64,000 nt of DNA from Alphaproteobacteria bacterium UBA1301 (GCA_002307725.1 DBUB01000008.1:156329-220328), one strand, 5' to 3'. Shown: positions 1 through 9,206, numbered from the stretch's first letter. The notes: generated from the letters alone by a model not told the origin. Made by a program: numbers and translations.

Positions 1-1672
1 TCACCGCCCGCACCAAGGGTTCCTGCAACACCGCTTCATGACGGGCCTGCTTGGCAGCTTTCTTCTGCTCGGCGATGGTCGGCGCACCGCCGTCTTTCGC
101 CACCGTGACAGTCCAGCGGGTGGCGGTCCAATCTTTGAGGCGCTGCGCGAGATCGGCCGGCAGCGTGCGCGGTGCCCGCGGGGTGGGCACGAACTCCAGC
201 CGGCCGGGCTCGATCCGCACCAAATGCATATCATTTTCGATGTGCACTTTGAGCAGTGGTGCGCCGTGGCTTTGGGCATACGCGGCAAGCTCTTCCAGAT
301 TGTGGAAGGTGGGTGCGTTGTCAGCGGCGGACACCATCGGCGCGGGCGCGGCGATCGCGGTGGGGCGTTCGTGGTTCGATACCGCCATGCGTGGAGCACC
401 ACCGGTCGGCGCACCGCCGGGGTTGCGGGGGGCGGCAGGAGCGGCGCCACCTTCCATCAGATCGCGCACCAGCTTGTCGGCGGGCGGCAGATCGGCGGCG
501 TAGGCGAGGCGGATCAACGCCATCTCCAGCGCCTGCACCGGACGGGCAGCATCGCGCACTTCGAACAGGCCCTTCAGCAGCATCGTCCAGGCGCGGGTGA
601 GCGACGGCACCGTCAGCTTGGCGGCCATTTCCGCAGAGCGCTTGGCTTCCGACGAGGCGCCGTCGAAGAAGCCTTCGGCGCCGGGGGCGACTTTGATGCG
701 GGTGAGGAAATGGGTGATTTCGAGCAGGTCTTGCATCACCGCCAGGGGATCGGCGCCGCGGTCGTAAAGCTCGCCGAGCGAGGACAGCGCTGCGGCCACC
801 TCGCCGCCCATCACCTTCTCGAACAGGTCGAGCACCCGGCCACGATCAGCGAGGCCGAGCATGCCGCGGATGGTGTCGGCAGTGATGACCGTTTCGGTGC
901 CGTGGGCGATGGCTTGGTCGAGCAGCGACAGAGCATCGCGCACCGAGCCTTCGGCGGCACGGGCAACGAGGGCAAGCGCGGCATCTTCCAGACGAACGCC
1001 TTCCTGGCCAGCGATGTTTTCGAGGTGCTTGATCAGCTCCGCCGTCTCGATACGCCTGAGGTCGAAGCGCTGGCAGCGCGACAACACCGTCACCGGCACT
1101 TTGCGGATTTCAGTGGTGGCAAAAACGAATTTCACATGCGGCGGCGGCTCTTCCAGGGTCTTGAGCAAGCCGTTGAACGCTTGCTTCGACAGCATGTGGA
1201 CTTCGTCGATGATGTAGACCTTGTACCGGGCCGAGGCGGGGGCATAACGAACCCCTTCAATGATCTCACGCACGTCGTCGATGCCGGTGCGGGAGGCGGC
1301 GTCCATCTCCTGCACATCGACATGACGGGATTCGGCAATCGCCCGGCAAGGCTCGCACACCCCGCACGGGTGGATGGTCGGCTCGGTCCGCTTGCCGTCG
1401 GGCCCGATGCAGTTGAGCGCCCGGGCGATAATGCGGGCGGTGGTGGTTTTGCCGACACCACGCACGCCGGTCAGCATGAAAGCGTGCGCGATGCGCCCCG
1501 TGGCGAACGCATTCGACAGGGTGCGGACCAGGGCTTCTTGGCCGATCAATCCGGTGAAATCAGAGGGGCGGTATTTTCGCGCCAGAACCTTGTAGTCGCC
1601 CGAAGGCGCCGCCGAGCCTGATGAGCCGGGCGCCAAACCTAATCCAAGGGAGGGTGCCTCTGTGTCGTCCAT
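1..1672 (-). CDS. dnaX: DNA polymerase III subunit gamma/tau (3' end outside window)
   Basis: Clamp-loader ATPase of the replicative polymerase. Reading the minus strand from ATG at 1672 gives an AAA+ protein. The Walker A motif GVRGVGKTTTARI lies near residue 70. A cysteine cluster of the zinc module (C-G-V-C-E-P-C-R) follows at about residues 97-112. The Walker B IIDEVHML is near residue 153. After the ATPase and collar regions comes an Ala/Pro-rich tau linker (about + positions 300-480), then the beginning of the tau C-terminal domain. The frame is still open at base 2 (last readable residues P-L-V-R-A-V), so 557 codons are visible and the true end lies to the left. The SRP RNA lies just upstream on the same strand, a common neighbour of dnaX. 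A 527-codon antisense ORF across the gene is a GC-driven shadow. Confidence 0.95.
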   Translation of the reverse strand, partial: MDDTEAPSLGLGLAPGSSGSAAPSGDYKVLARKYRPSDFTGLIGQEALVRTLSNAFATGRIAHAFMLTGVRGVGKTTTARIIARALNCIGPDGKRTEPTIHPCGVCEPCRAIAESRHVDVQEMDAASRTGIDDVREIIEGVRYAPASARYKVYIIDEVHMLSKQAFNGLLKTLEEPPPHVKFVFATTEIRKVPVTVLSRCQRFDLRRIETAELIKHLENIAGQEGVRLEDAALALVARAAEGSVRDALSLLDQAIAHGTETVITADTIRGMLGLADRGRVLDLFEKVMGGEVAAALSSLGELYDRGADPLAVMQDLLEITHFLTRIKVAPGAEGFFDGASSEAKRSAEMAAKLTVPSLTRAWTMLLKGLFEVRDAARPVQALEMALIRLAYAADLPPADKLVRDLMEGGAAPAAPRNPGGAPTGGAPRMAVSNHERPTAIAAPAPMVSAADNAPTFHNLEELAAYAQSHGAPLLKVHIENDMHLVRIEPGRLEFVPTPRAPRTLPADLAQRLKDWTATRWTVTVAKDGGAPTIAEQKKAAKQARHEAVLQEPLVRAV

Positions 1673-1696
1673 AGCCGCCCGAAAGCTCTCTTCTTG

Positions 1697-1745
1697 TCGC
1701 GCTTTCGGACGGAAAACCGGTGACCACTTTTCCTGAAAGCGCTTG
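1697..1745. repeat. Dispersed palindromic repeat, copy a
   Basis: The core reads GGAAAACCGG, a short gap, then CCACTTTTCC, flanked by arms CGCTTTCG and CTGAAAGCG that can pair. The same core recurs near 9230, 21400, 23370, 37250 and 47990. This copy lies between dnaX and the SRP RNA and has the same outer arms as the 47990 copy. Confidence 0.7.
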
Positions 1746-1752
1746 AAGGAAG

Positions 1753-1848
1753 GTGGGAACCGGCGACGACCCGGACCGGATTCGTTACGGCTGCTTCCTT
1801 CCGGACCTGACCGGGTTGGCGAGCGTTCCGTCCGCCACCGGTTCCCAA
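1753..1848 (-). ncRNA. ffs: Signal recognition particle 4.5S-type RNA (small SRP RNA)
   Basis: The minus strand contains the near-invariant SRP tip GGTCAGGTCCGGAAGGAAGC followed by AGCC, at about 1791-1813 on the plus strand. The ends pair: GGGAACCGG near the 5' end (1840-1846 side) with CCGGTTCCC at the 3' end (1755-1761). This gives a single long hairpin of about 96 nt, the size of the small bacterial SRP RNA. The RNA scaffolds Ffh for co-translational membrane targeting. The exact ends are estimated from the pairing. Confidence 0.9.
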
Positions 1849-2000
1849 GACGGATATAGAACGGCGCGCTGGGATTTGCGAGTCGGCCTTTGAAATGAAG
1901 CTGTTGACCGGATTTGGGACAGCCCTCACCGGCCGCCGCAAATTGCGGTTGCCGAAGCCGGATCAGGTAGATAATTCAGGTCTGGAAAGGTGTTAGGTCC

Positions 2001-2894
2001 ATGCTCCCGTTTACCGGAAATCCCCTCGACCGCCGCTCGGACAAGCGCGGCAACATCGCCTGGGTGGCCGAACAGCTTCGTCGCGCCCGGGTGTTGCCGC
2101 TGTGGCAGACCCAGGTGCTGGTCACTGGCGCGCCGGTGCTGAAAGCGGCGTCGATCCCGGCCGGTCTCATCGGGACGCTGGCGGTGCCGGGGGCGCCGCT
2201 GGTGTTTCTCGGCCTCGACATGGAAACGCCGGTTTTCGCCCTTGACGTGTCCGACAATCTCGAGGCGCCCGAAGCGCTGAAGCCCTTTGGCGAGTTCCGC
2301 GATTTGCGCATTGCGTCATTGCTGCTGCGCCGCCACGACCTCGCCATCCTGTCCCAGGCCAAGGGCATGATCGAGTGGCATAGCCGGCATGGCTTCTGCG
2401 CCCGCTGCGGCACCAAAACCGTCCTCGCCGATGCTGGCACCAAGCGCGTTTGCCCGCTTTGCGCCACCGAGCATTTCCCGCGCACCGATCCGGCGGTGAT
2501 CATGCTGGCGACCTATGGCGAACGCTGTCTGTTGGCGCGCAATGTCAACTGGACGCCGGATTTCTATTCCTGCCTCGCCGGGTTCATGGAACCGGGCGAA
2601 AGCATCGAAGAAGCGGTGCGACGCGAACTGTTCGAGGAAGCGGGCGTGGTGGCGGGGCCCGTGCGCTATTTTGCCAGCCAGCCCTGGCCCTTCCCGGCGG
2701 CGCTGATGGTCGGCTGCTATGCTGAGTGCGATGGCGACACGCTGACACTCGACCCCGGCGAGATCGCCGATGCGGTGTGGTACACCAAGGACGAAGCTCG
2801 CGCGCTCCTGGAAGGCCAAATCGAAGGTCGCCGCGGCCCGATAAAGTCGGCGATCGCGTGGCATTTGATTCATGGCTGGGTGGAAGGTGAATAG
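2001..2894 (+). CDS. nudC: NAD(+) diphosphatase (NADH pyrophosphatase), Nudix with zinc ribbon
   Basis: Hydrolyses NAD(H) to NMN(H) and AMP; family members also remove NAD caps from RNA. The 297-aa protein has the NudC layout: an N-terminal domain, a four-cysteine zinc ribbon (C-A-R-C-G near residue 133 and C-P-L-C near 151), and the Nudix box GFMEPGESIEEAVRRELFEE-AG at about residues 194-216. The NudC-specific SQPWPFP motif follows at about 226. The length is usual for the family. ATG at 2001 is preceded by a GGTGTTAGGT stretch; no better start is visible. It stands alone, divergent from the SRP RNA. Confidence 0.93.
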   Translation: MLPFTGNPLDRRSDKRGNIAWVAEQLRRARVLPLWQTQVLVTGAPVLKAASIPAGLIGTLAVPGAPLVFLGLDMETPVFALDVSDNLEAPEALKPFGEFRDLRIASLLLRRHDLAILSQAKGMIEWHSRHGFCARCGTKTVLADAGTKRVCPLCATEHFPRTDPAVIMLATYGERCLLARNVNWTPDFYSCLAGFMEPGESIEEAVRRELFEEAGVVAGPVRYFASQPWPFPAALMVGCYAECDGDTLTLDPGEIADAVWYTKDEARALLEGQIEGRRGPIKSAIAWHLIHGWVEGE

Positions 2895-3162
2895 AGATTC
2901 ACCCCAACGAATCACTTTTGCTTCCTTGTACACGCACGCTGCCAATAACGCTGATTTCAAAAATCGCTAGCTCGTAAAAGGTCGTTCAAGACCCTTTGAA
3001 AGGCTTTTGAGAACCTGAGCGCGGCCACTTGACACGCTCCCGCGTGCCATCGCGTGTTTGAGTTCTCACTGACCGTTGACAGGCTGGGGTCACAGATGAA
3101 TGATGACCATATTCAAACACGCGTTGGCGCTCGACCGCCGGCGGACTCAACAGGAGGCCGTC

Positions 3163-3315
3163 GTGCGCGACTCTTTTGAATTTAAGATATTCGGGCTTTT
3201 TGCCGCCAAAGGCGAAGGACGAGCACCCGCGCGACACGCGGCGCGATTGGCGTGGCTGTTCGGCGGCGCCTTCTTTGTGCTGTTGATCGTCCTTCGTGTT
3301 CTCTCCTCCTTTTGA
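3163..3315 (+). CDS. Small putative single-pass membrane protein (50 aa)
   Basis: I do not recognise a family. The frame has an upstream ATG at 3100. However, a perfect AGGAGG at 3152-3157 stands five bases before an in-frame GTG at 3163, which makes 3163 the likely start. The resulting 50-aa peptide begins MRDSFEFKIFGLFAAKGEGR, has a basic stretch (R-A-P-A-R-H-A-A-R), then a hydrophobic segment AWLFGGAFFVLLIVLRVL up to the stop. That predicts a cytoplasmic or amphipathic N-terminus and one C-terminal membrane span. The strong ribosome-binding site is the main reason to accept it. It could still be a chance ORF in the gap between nudC and the tannase gene. Confidence 0.45.
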   Translation: MRDSFEFKIFGLFAAKGEGRAPARHAARLAWLFGGAFFVLLIVLRVLSSF

Positions 3316-3340
3316 ACCGTGGCAACGCGATGGACCGGCT

Positions 3341-3446
3341 CACGCGGAGACGCGGAGATGGCGTGCCCTTAACAGCACCAGCGCGTGGCGGTCGGACCTG
3401 AGTTACAGCATAAGAGTTTTGCATGGCTGCTCCGCGCCTCCGCGTG
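3341..3446. repeat. Inverted-repeat element with CGCGGAG arms, copy A
   Basis: CACGCGGAGACGCGGAG at 3341-3357 and CTCCGCGCCTCCGCGTG at 3430-3446 are inverted arms matching at 16 of 17 positions, separated by about 72 bp. The identical right arm and a near-identical left arm recur at 33677-33762. The rest of the gap 3316-3680 holds no gene that I can support. Confidence 0.6.
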
Positions 3447-3680
3447 AATCACTACCTTTGGAAAAGCTGGTCGGTTTTTGCACCTGGGTCCTCTTCCGTC
3501 GCCCGTGCCAATAACGATCTACCTAAACGCGAAAAGTGTACGGCGCAGGCTCGTCCGGCTTCGCCACGCTTCGCCGCGACAAGCCGGGGATGACACCAGA
3601 GCGTAAACGTCGCAGCGCATGGGCTGTTTTATTTATCGTTCCCGCTTAGCCTGTGGCCAAAATCCGCCGGGAGGGCGTTC

Positions 3681-5204
3681 ATGGTTGCCTGTCGCTTTGC
3701 TTGTGCGCTGATTGCTGCGGCGGCGCTCGCCAGTGCCAGCGCGTGGGGGCAAGGCACGCCTGCGGCTTGCAAGGGGCTGGCGGAGCTGAGGCTGGAGAAC
3801 GTGCGGATCACCGCGGCGGAGCATGTGGCGCCGGGGTGGTTGTTTCCCAAATCGCCGTTCAATGCCTATTCCAAGCGCGCCGAAGCCCACACTTCGTTCT
3901 GCCGCGTGGCACTGACCATCGATAAGGAGATCCGGGCCGAAGTCTGGATGCCCGACATCTGGAACCATCGCTTCGAAGGCGTCGGCAACGGCGGACTGAC
4001 CGGCGCGCTCAACTACCCCGAAATGGCGCGCGCGGTCGGCGCCGGATTTGCCACCGCTTCGACCGACACCGGCCACGAAACGCCGGACGGCTTCTTCGAT
4101 ACGAGTTGGGTCGCCGGCCATCCCGAGCGGGTCGAAAATTTCGCCTATCGCGGTCACCACCTGATGGCGGTCGCCGCCAAGAAGCTCATCGCCGCCTATT
4201 ACGGCCGCGAACCGAAGAAGAGCTATTTCACCGGCTGCTCGTCGGGCGGCTGGCAAGCTTTGAGCGAGGCTGAACGCTATCCCGAAGATTACGACGGCAT
4301 TGTCGCCGGCGCCCCGGCGATCAATTTTGTCCGTCTGCAATCGAGCGGCTTCGTCCAGGCTTGGCGGGCGCGACTCAATCCGAAAGGCAACCTGCCGGGG
4401 GAAAAACTGTCGCTGCTGGCCAAGGCGATGGTGGCGCAATGCGATGCGGCCGACGGCACCAAAGACGGTTTCATCACAGATCCGAGGCTGTGCAAATTCG
4501 ATTGGTCGAAGGTGCAATGCAAAGCGGGCGACAAGCCCAATTGCCTGACCAAAGCGCAAATCGCGCGGGCCAAAACGTTGTACGGACCACAAACGACGCC
4601 GAAGGGCTTGAAACTTTATCCCGGTCTGCCGCTGGGAGTGGTTTCCGCTTTCGGGCCGCACTCGATCGCACCGGGACGTGATCCGTTCAAAGACACCATG
4701 ATGATTCTGGCACTGAAGCAGAAGCCGTCATGGACGGTCGCGACCTACAATCCCGATCGCGACATGAAGCCAATCGACAAGGAGTTGGGCGCGATGCTGA
4801 ACGCGACCAATCCCGATCTTTCTGCCTTCAGGGCGCGTGGCGGGAAACTGCTGATTTATCACGGCTGGGCCGACGGCCAACTCTCGCCGTTCAACACGCT
4901 CGATTATTTCCACGCCGTGCACGAGAAAAATCCGGGGGCGGACGCTTTTGTGCGGCTGTTCCTGATTCCGTCAATGGGTCATTGCGGCGGCGGCGAAGGG
5001 CCCAACGGCTTCGATTCCAATTCGGCGATCGTGTCGTGGGTCGAAACCGGCGAGGCACCTGACGACCTTACCGGCTATCACACCGCACCGGACGGCACGA
5101 TTACGGCGACGCGCGCCTTGTGCGCCGAACCGCGCGTTGCGGTCTACAAAGGCTTTGGACCGGTCGACGAGGCGTCGAGCTTCGTCTGCAAGCTGCCGAA
5201 ATAG
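3681..5204 (+). CDS. Secreted tannase/feruloyl esterase family protein
   Basis: Probably hydrolyses ester bonds of aromatic acids such as ferulates or gallates, in the periplasm or outside the cell. The 507-aa protein starts with a signal peptide (ACALIAAAALASASAWGQG). It carries the full CS-D-HC signature of the tannase family: G-C186-S187-S-G-G with the nucleophile serine, D398 in HGWADGQ, and H434-C435 in SMGHCGGG. In known members the two cysteines beside Ser and His form a disulfide. Length and motif spacing fit the family. ATG 3681 has GGGAGG eight bases upstream. The gene is convergent with pheA and the stop codons abut (5202-5204 and 5205-5207). Substrate cannot be told from sequence. 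Confidence 0.9.
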   Translation: MVACRFACALIAAAALASASAWGQGTPAACKGLAELRLENVRITAAEHVAPGWLFPKSPFNAYSKRAEAHTSFCRVALTIDKEIRAEVWMPDIWNHRFEGVGNGGLTGALNYPEMARAVGAGFATASTDTGHETPDGFFDTSWVAGHPERVENFAYRGHHLMAVAAKKLIAAYYGREPKKSYFTGCSSGGWQALSEAERYPEDYDGIVAGAPAINFVRLQSSGFVQAWRARLNPKGNLPGEKLSLLAKAMVAQCDAADGTKDGFITDPRLCKFDWSKVQCKAGDKPNCLTKAQIARAKTLYGPQTTPKGLKLYPGLPLGVVSAFGPHSIAPGRDPFKDTMMILALKQKPSWTVATYNPDRDMKPIDKELGAMLNATNPDLSAFRARGGKLLIYHGWADGQLSPFNTLDYFHAVHEKNPGADAFVRLFLIPSMGHCGGGEGPNGFDSNSAIVSWVETGEAPDDLTGYHTAPDGTITATRALCAEPRVAVYKGFGPVDEASSFVCKLPK

Positions 5205-6110
5205 CTACGGCATCTCGGTGCGATAGGGATGCGCCGGGTAGATGCCAAGCATGATCACGCGCGAGGAGAAGAACGACAGCTCCTCCAAGGCGAGGCGCAC
5301 ATTGCGCGAATCCGGGTGGCCTTCGATATCGGCGTAGAATTCGGTGGCGTTGAACGAGCCGCCGAGCTGATAGCTCTCCAGCTTGGTCATGTTGACGCCG
5401 TTGGTGGCGAACCCGCCCATCGCTTTGTAGAGCGCCGCCGGAATGTTGCGCACCCCGAACAGGAAGGTGGTGATCACCGGGCGGCCGTCATTGGGCGGAT
5501 CGTCCGGCTCGCTGCCGACAATGAGAAAGCGCGTCATGTTATTGGGCGCGTCTTCAATGTCGGCTTTGAGGACTTCGAGGCCGTAAATCTCACCGGCCAA
5601 TTTCGAGGCGACAGCGGCGCAGGTTGGGTCCTTCAACTCAGCGACGTGACGGGCCGCCGCTGCGGTGTCGTACCATTCCTTTTCGCTGAGACCGAGTGCC
5701 TTGGTCACCTTGCGCACCTGACCCAGCGCCGGAGCCTGGCTGAACACCGACGTCACGTTTTCGAGTTTGGCGCCGGGAAGACCAAGCAACTGATGGCGGA
5801 CGCGATGGAAATGCTCGCCGAGGATGAACAGGCTTTTCTCGCCTTCGGGGATGAAGCCTTTCACCGGCCGACCGAAATGGCGCACCAGCATGTGTACATC
5901 GGCGATGCGGCCGTAGACGGAGTTCTCCACCGGTACGACGGCGAGATCAGTCTCGCCCGAGCGCACCGCTTCGAGCGCGGCCTCGAAGGTCGGTTGAGCG
6001 ACAAACTTTGCCTGCGGCACCGCTTCCTTGGCCGCGAGATTGGCATAAGCCCCCAGCTCGCCCTGAAACGCCACCGTACGGGCGCGGGAGATCAATGTGT
6101 TGTCGCTCAT
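5205..6110 (-). CDS. pheA: Prephenate dehydratase
   Basis: Converts prephenate to phenylpyruvate in phenylalanine synthesis. The 301-aa protein is monofunctional. It has an N-terminal catalytic domain (FQGELGAYANLAA at about residues 14-26; VVPVENSVYGRIADV at about 78) and a C-terminal ACT regulatory domain with LESYQLGGSF, which binds phenylalanine in the family. No chorismate mutase domain is present. The start ATG at 6110 directly follows the kdsB stop (6111-6113), and its ribosome-binding site GGAAAG lies inside the kdsB 3' end, so translation is probably coupled. Confidence 0.95.
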   Translation of the reverse strand: MSDNTLISRARTVAFQGELGAYANLAAKEAVPQAKFVAQPTFEAALEAVRSGETDLAVVPVENSVYGRIADVHMLVRHFGRPVKGFIPEGEKSLFILGEHFHRVRHQLLGLPGAKLENVTSVFSQAPALGQVRKVTKALGLSEKEWYDTAAAARHVAELKDPTCAAVASKLAGEIYGLEVLKADIEDAPNNMTRFLIVGSEPDDPPNDGRPVITTFLFGVRNIPAALYKAMGGFATNGVNMTKLESYQLGGSFNATEFYADIEGHPDSRNVRLALEELSFFSSRVIMLGIYPAHPYRTEMP

Positions 6111-6848
6111 TTATCTTTCCCGCGCGACGAGGGCCCGCGCTTTCTCGAGGTCGGCGGGGGTATCGACACTGAGCGGAACTTCGTCGACGCGGCCGACCGC
6201 AATCTTGATATCCGCCTCGATGGCCCGGAGCTGCTCCAGCTTCTCGCGCAGTTCGAGCGGTGAGGGCTGTAGCCCGACGAACCGCTGTAACGCCTCGCGG
6301 CGATAGACGTAAAGTCCGACATGGGCAAACCACGGACCTTTGCCGCTCGGGATGCGCGAGCGCGAGAAATAATGGGCGCGACCATAAACGCCGCCGACGT
6401 CCCAGGTGGCGACGACTTTGACGACACTCGGATTGTCGGCTTCGGCCGGATCGTCGATCTCGGCGGCGCAGGTGCCAATCTCGCCGCCGGTGGTCACCAT
6501 GGCATCGAGCGCCGCCTTGATGCAGGCCGGATCAAAGGTCGGCAGATCGCCTTGCAAGTTGACGACAAAATCATGTTCAAAGCCGCGGTCGACGGCGTTC
6601 AGCGCTGCCCATATCCGGTCAGAGCCCGAGGGCAGATTCGCATTGGTCATCACCGCCCGCCCGCCGGCCGCCTCGACGGCTTGCTGCACTTCTTTTTCGG
6701 CGCAAGCGACAACGACAGGGCCGACCCCCGCCTCGACCGCCTTCTTCCAAACCCGCACGATCATGGGAACCCCACCGATATCGGCCAGGGGTTTGCCGGG
6801 GAGGCGCGTGGAGGCCATGCGGGCCGGGATCAGCACGATCGGTTTCAT
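6111..6848 (-). CDS. kdsB: 3-deoxy-manno-octulosonate cytidylyltransferase (CMP-KDO synthetase)
   Basis: Activates KDO with CTP for lipopolysaccharide inner-core synthesis in the cytoplasm. The 245-aa protein opens with the nucleotide-binding motif PIVLIPARMASTRLPGKPLA. It contains the NLQGDLPTFDP segment near residue 96 and the RRAHYFSRSRIP-like region (GRAHYFSRSRIPSGKG), all typical. It is the first gene of a two-gene unit with pheA and is divergent from the cytochrome gene. The same trio is found together in many Rhizobiales. Confidence 0.95.
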   Translation of the reverse strand: MKPIVLIPARMASTRLPGKPLADIGGVPMIVRVWKKAVEAGVGPVVVACAEKEVQQAVEAAGGRAVMTNANLPSGSDRIWAALNAVDRGFEHDFVVNLQGDLPTFDPACIKAALDAMVTTGGEIGTCAAEIDDPAEADNPSVVKVVATWDVGGVYGRAHYFSRSRIPSGKGPWFAHVGLYVYRREALQRFVGLQPSPLELREKLEQLRAIEADIKIAVGRVDEVPLSVDTPADLEKARALVARER

Positions 6849-7014
6849 TGGGTCTCCCCTCCAAAAAGCGCGACAGTCTGCCGCGCTATTGCCCCGGGTT
6901 GGGCTTGTAATGTCGCACCCGGAGGTCCCATAGCGGGCCTCTTTTTCGTCCTCGTTCGCATCTGGCGCAAGGCCACATACGACGCACCGAAGTGATTACA
7001 CGGAGCCAGACCTT

Positions 7015-7569
7015 ATGGATTCCTGGGAATGGAACAAGATCGCCGGCGCAGTTCTCGGCGTTTTGCTCTTTGTTCTTGCTATACATTTTATCGCCGAGGC
7101 GATCACCAAGACACCCCTGCCGAAAAAGGCGGGTTATGCTGTGGACGTGGCGGAAGACTCTGAGGCCCAAACCACCGCCATTCCGGCCGCCGCTGAGCCG
7201 CTGCCCGATTTCGCCGCCGTGCTGCCGAGCGCCGACGTTACCCACGGCAAGGACCTCGCCACCCGCTGCCAGCAATGTCACGACGACACCAAGGCCGGCC
7301 CCAACAAGATCGGTCCCAGTCTGTGGGGCTTGGTCGACCGCCCGCGCGCGACCGCTCCCGGCTATTCCTATTCGAGCGCGATGAGCGCCAATCACGATCC
7401 GTGGACCTACGACAAGCTGTTCACCTACCTGAGGGCGCCAAACACCGACACGCCGGGGACCAAGATGAGCTACGCTGGTTTGCGCTCGCCCCAGGACCGC
7501 ATCGATCTCTTGGCGTACTTACGAACCCTCGCCGAGACCCCGGCGCCGATTCCGGCGGCGACGAAGTGA
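7015..7569 (+). CDS. cycM: Membrane-anchored class I cytochrome c (CycM-like)
   Basis: An electron carrier on the periplasmic face of the inner membrane, by family passing electrons between complex III and terminal oxidases. The 184-aa protein has an uncleaved N-terminal membrane anchor (residues about 9-29, AGAVLGVLLFVLAIHFIAEA), an Ala/Pro-rich linker, and one haem c site C85-Q-Q-C88-H89. Met151 in GTKMSYAG is the likely second axial ligand. ATG 7015 is preceded by GGAG in CACGGAGCC. The divergent placement against kdsB-pheA supports the CycM assignment. Confidence 0.88.
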   Translation: MDSWEWNKIAGAVLGVLLFVLAIHFIAEAITKTPLPKKAGYAVDVAEDSEAQTTAIPAAAEPLPDFAAVLPSADVTHGKDLATRCQQCHDDTKAGPNKIGPSLWGLVDRPRATAPGYSYSSAMSANHDPWTYDKLFTYLRAPNTDTPGTKMSYAGLRSPQDRIDLLAYLRTLAETPAPIPAATK

Positions 7570-7610
7570 GATTACGTGCGATGTCATTCCGGCCATGATG
7601 GTTTAGTCTA

Positions 7611-8543
7611 GTGCCCAAACCCAAACTCCTGATGATCGTGTCGGCCAAATGGAAGGGGCTGACAGACGCCAAGCTCGATAATGCCGAAGTGATAGTGGAG
7701 GGTCGTGACGACTACGCGCCCGGCTCCATCGATTATGTGATGAGCTTCACGCCGCCGCCGGGAAAGCTGGCATCCTTGCCCAACCTGAAGGCGGCTTTTT
7801 GCCTCGGTGCCGGGGTCGATGGTTTTTTGTCCGATCCCAACTACCCTCGGCGGGTGCCGCTGGTGCGCTTCGTCGATCGCACGCTGTCGGCCGAGATGAC
7901 ACAATATCTGCTGCTGCAGATCTTGATGCACCACCGCCGCCAGCGCTTCTTCGATGCTGCTCAGCGCGCGGGGCAATGGCGCCAAGAGACCTTACAGCGG
8001 CGCACCGAAGACACGCGAATCGGGTTCTTGGGGCTGGGCGCGATCGGCAGCTTCGCGGCAAAACGGCTGATCGATCTCGGATTCCAGGTCTCGGGCTGGA
8101 GCCGAACGCCGAAGGATATACCAGAGCTCAAGAGCTTCACCGGTGATGTGGCACTCGCGGCGTTCCTGGGCGAGGTCGACATTCTAATTTGTCTGTTGGC
8201 GCTGACGCGCCAGACGGCCGGCATCCTCAATGCTAAAACCTTTGCGGCGTTACCCAAAGGCGCCTTCGTCATCAATGTGGCGCGCGGAGCGCATCTCGTC
8301 GAACCCGATCTGATCGCGGCGCTCGATTGCGGGCATCTGTCGGGCGCGGCGCTCGACGTGTTCGCCGAGGAACCGCTGCCGTCGCAAAGCCCGCTCTGGG
8401 CTCACGCAGACGTGACGATCACGCCGCATATTGCTGCGGTATCTCAGCCGCAAGTCGTGCTCGATTATATCCGCGATGGGATTGCCGTATTCGAACGCGG
8501 CGAAACACCTGCAACCGTGGTAGACATCAATACCGCTTACTAG
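7611..8543 (+). CDS. ghrA: D-2-hydroxyacid dehydrogenase, GhrA-like glyoxylate/hydroxypyruvate reductase
   Basis: NAD(P)H-dependent reductase of 2-ketoacids, most similar in layout to glyoxylate/hydroxypyruvate reductase A. The 310-aa protein has the dinucleotide-binding motif GLGAIGSFAAKRL near residue 141. The catalytic Arg is in NVARGAHLV (about 225), followed by Glu in EEPLPSQSPLW and His273 in TPHIAAVS. The frame starts at GTG 7611, where no clear Shine-Dalgarno is visible; an in-frame ATG at 7632 is an alternative. The exact substrate is not decided by sequence. Confidence 0.82.
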   Translation: MPKPKLLMIVSAKWKGLTDAKLDNAEVIVEGRDDYAPGSIDYVMSFTPPPGKLASLPNLKAAFCLGAGVDGFLSDPNYPRRVPLVRFVDRTLSAEMTQYLLLQILMHHRRQRFFDAAQRAGQWRQETLQRRTEDTRIGFLGLGAIGSFAAKRLIDLGFQVSGWSRTPKDIPELKSFTGDVALAAFLGEVDILICLLALTRQTAGILNAKTFAALPKGAFVINVARGAHLVEPDLIAALDCGHLSGAALDVFAEEPLPSQSPLWAHADVTITPHIAAVSQPQVVLDYIRDGIAVFERGETPATVVDINTAY

Positions 8544-8552
8544 GAGAAGACC

Positions 8553-9206
8553 ATGTCTGCGCAATACACCCTCGTGATCGGCAATAAGAACCTGTCGAGC
8601 TGGTCGCTCAGGCCGTGGCTGGCACTGAAGGCGGCTGGGGTGCCGTTCGATGAAATCGTGGTGCGACTCGACCAGCCGGAAACCCGCGCGTCCATTGCGC
8701 AGTATTCGGGTGCAGGCAAAGTACCGGTGCTGAAGATTGCTGAGAACGGCAAGACCCTGACGGTATGGGACAGCCTCGCCATTTGCGAGACTATTGCCGA
8801 GCGGCATCCCGAAGCTGGGTTGTGGCCCTCCGATCCGGCCGTGCGCGCCGTGGCCCGCTCCTATGCGGCCGAGATGCATGCGAGCTTTGTCGATGTGCGG
8901 CAGAACCTGCCAATGGCTTTTGCCAGGACGATCCCGGTGCCGGACCTGAATGATGCCATCAGAAAACAGGTGGCGCGCATCATCACCGCCTGGGAAACGG
9001 CGCTGGCGGCCCATGACGGCGGCTTCCTGTTCGGTCGCTTCTCGATCGCCGACTGCATGTACGCGCCGGTGGTGTCGCGATTCAAAACCTATGGTATCGA
9101 CCTGGCCAAAGCCTCGGCGGCCTATCGTGAGCGCATGCTGGCGTTGCCGGGTTTGCAGGAATGGAAGGCCGCGGCCGAAGCGGAAATCGCGCGCGGCTGG
9201 AAGTAG
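8553..9206 (+). CDS. Glutathione S-transferase family protein
   Basis: The 217-aa protein has an N-terminal thioredoxin-like half with IGNKNLSSWSLRPWLALK, where the Ser-Ser-Trp-Ser region occupies the glutathione-activating position. The cis-proline motif GKVPVL follows, then an all-helical C-terminal half containing FSIADCMYAPV with the usual capping Asp. ATG 8553 follows AGGAGAAG, which overlaps the stop of the preceding dehydrogenase gene (8541-8543), so the two are probably one transcript. The substrate is unknown. Confidence 0.88.
   Translation: MSAQYTLVIGNKNLSSWSLRPWLALKAAGVPFDEIVVRLDQPETRASIAQYSGAGKVPVLKIAENGKTLTVWDSLAICETIAERHPEAGLWPSDPAVRAVARSYAAEMHASFVDVRQNLPMAFARTIPVPDLNDAIRKQVARIITAWETALAAHDGGFLFGRFSIADCMYAPVVSRFKTYGIDLAKASAAYRERMLALPGLQEWKAAAEAEIARGWK

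Noticed and set aside
38..1621. 527-codon plus-strand ORF opposite dnaX
   Set aside because: The opposite strand encodes a clear DnaX with all motifs; this frame has no recognisable domain and arises from high G+C third positions.
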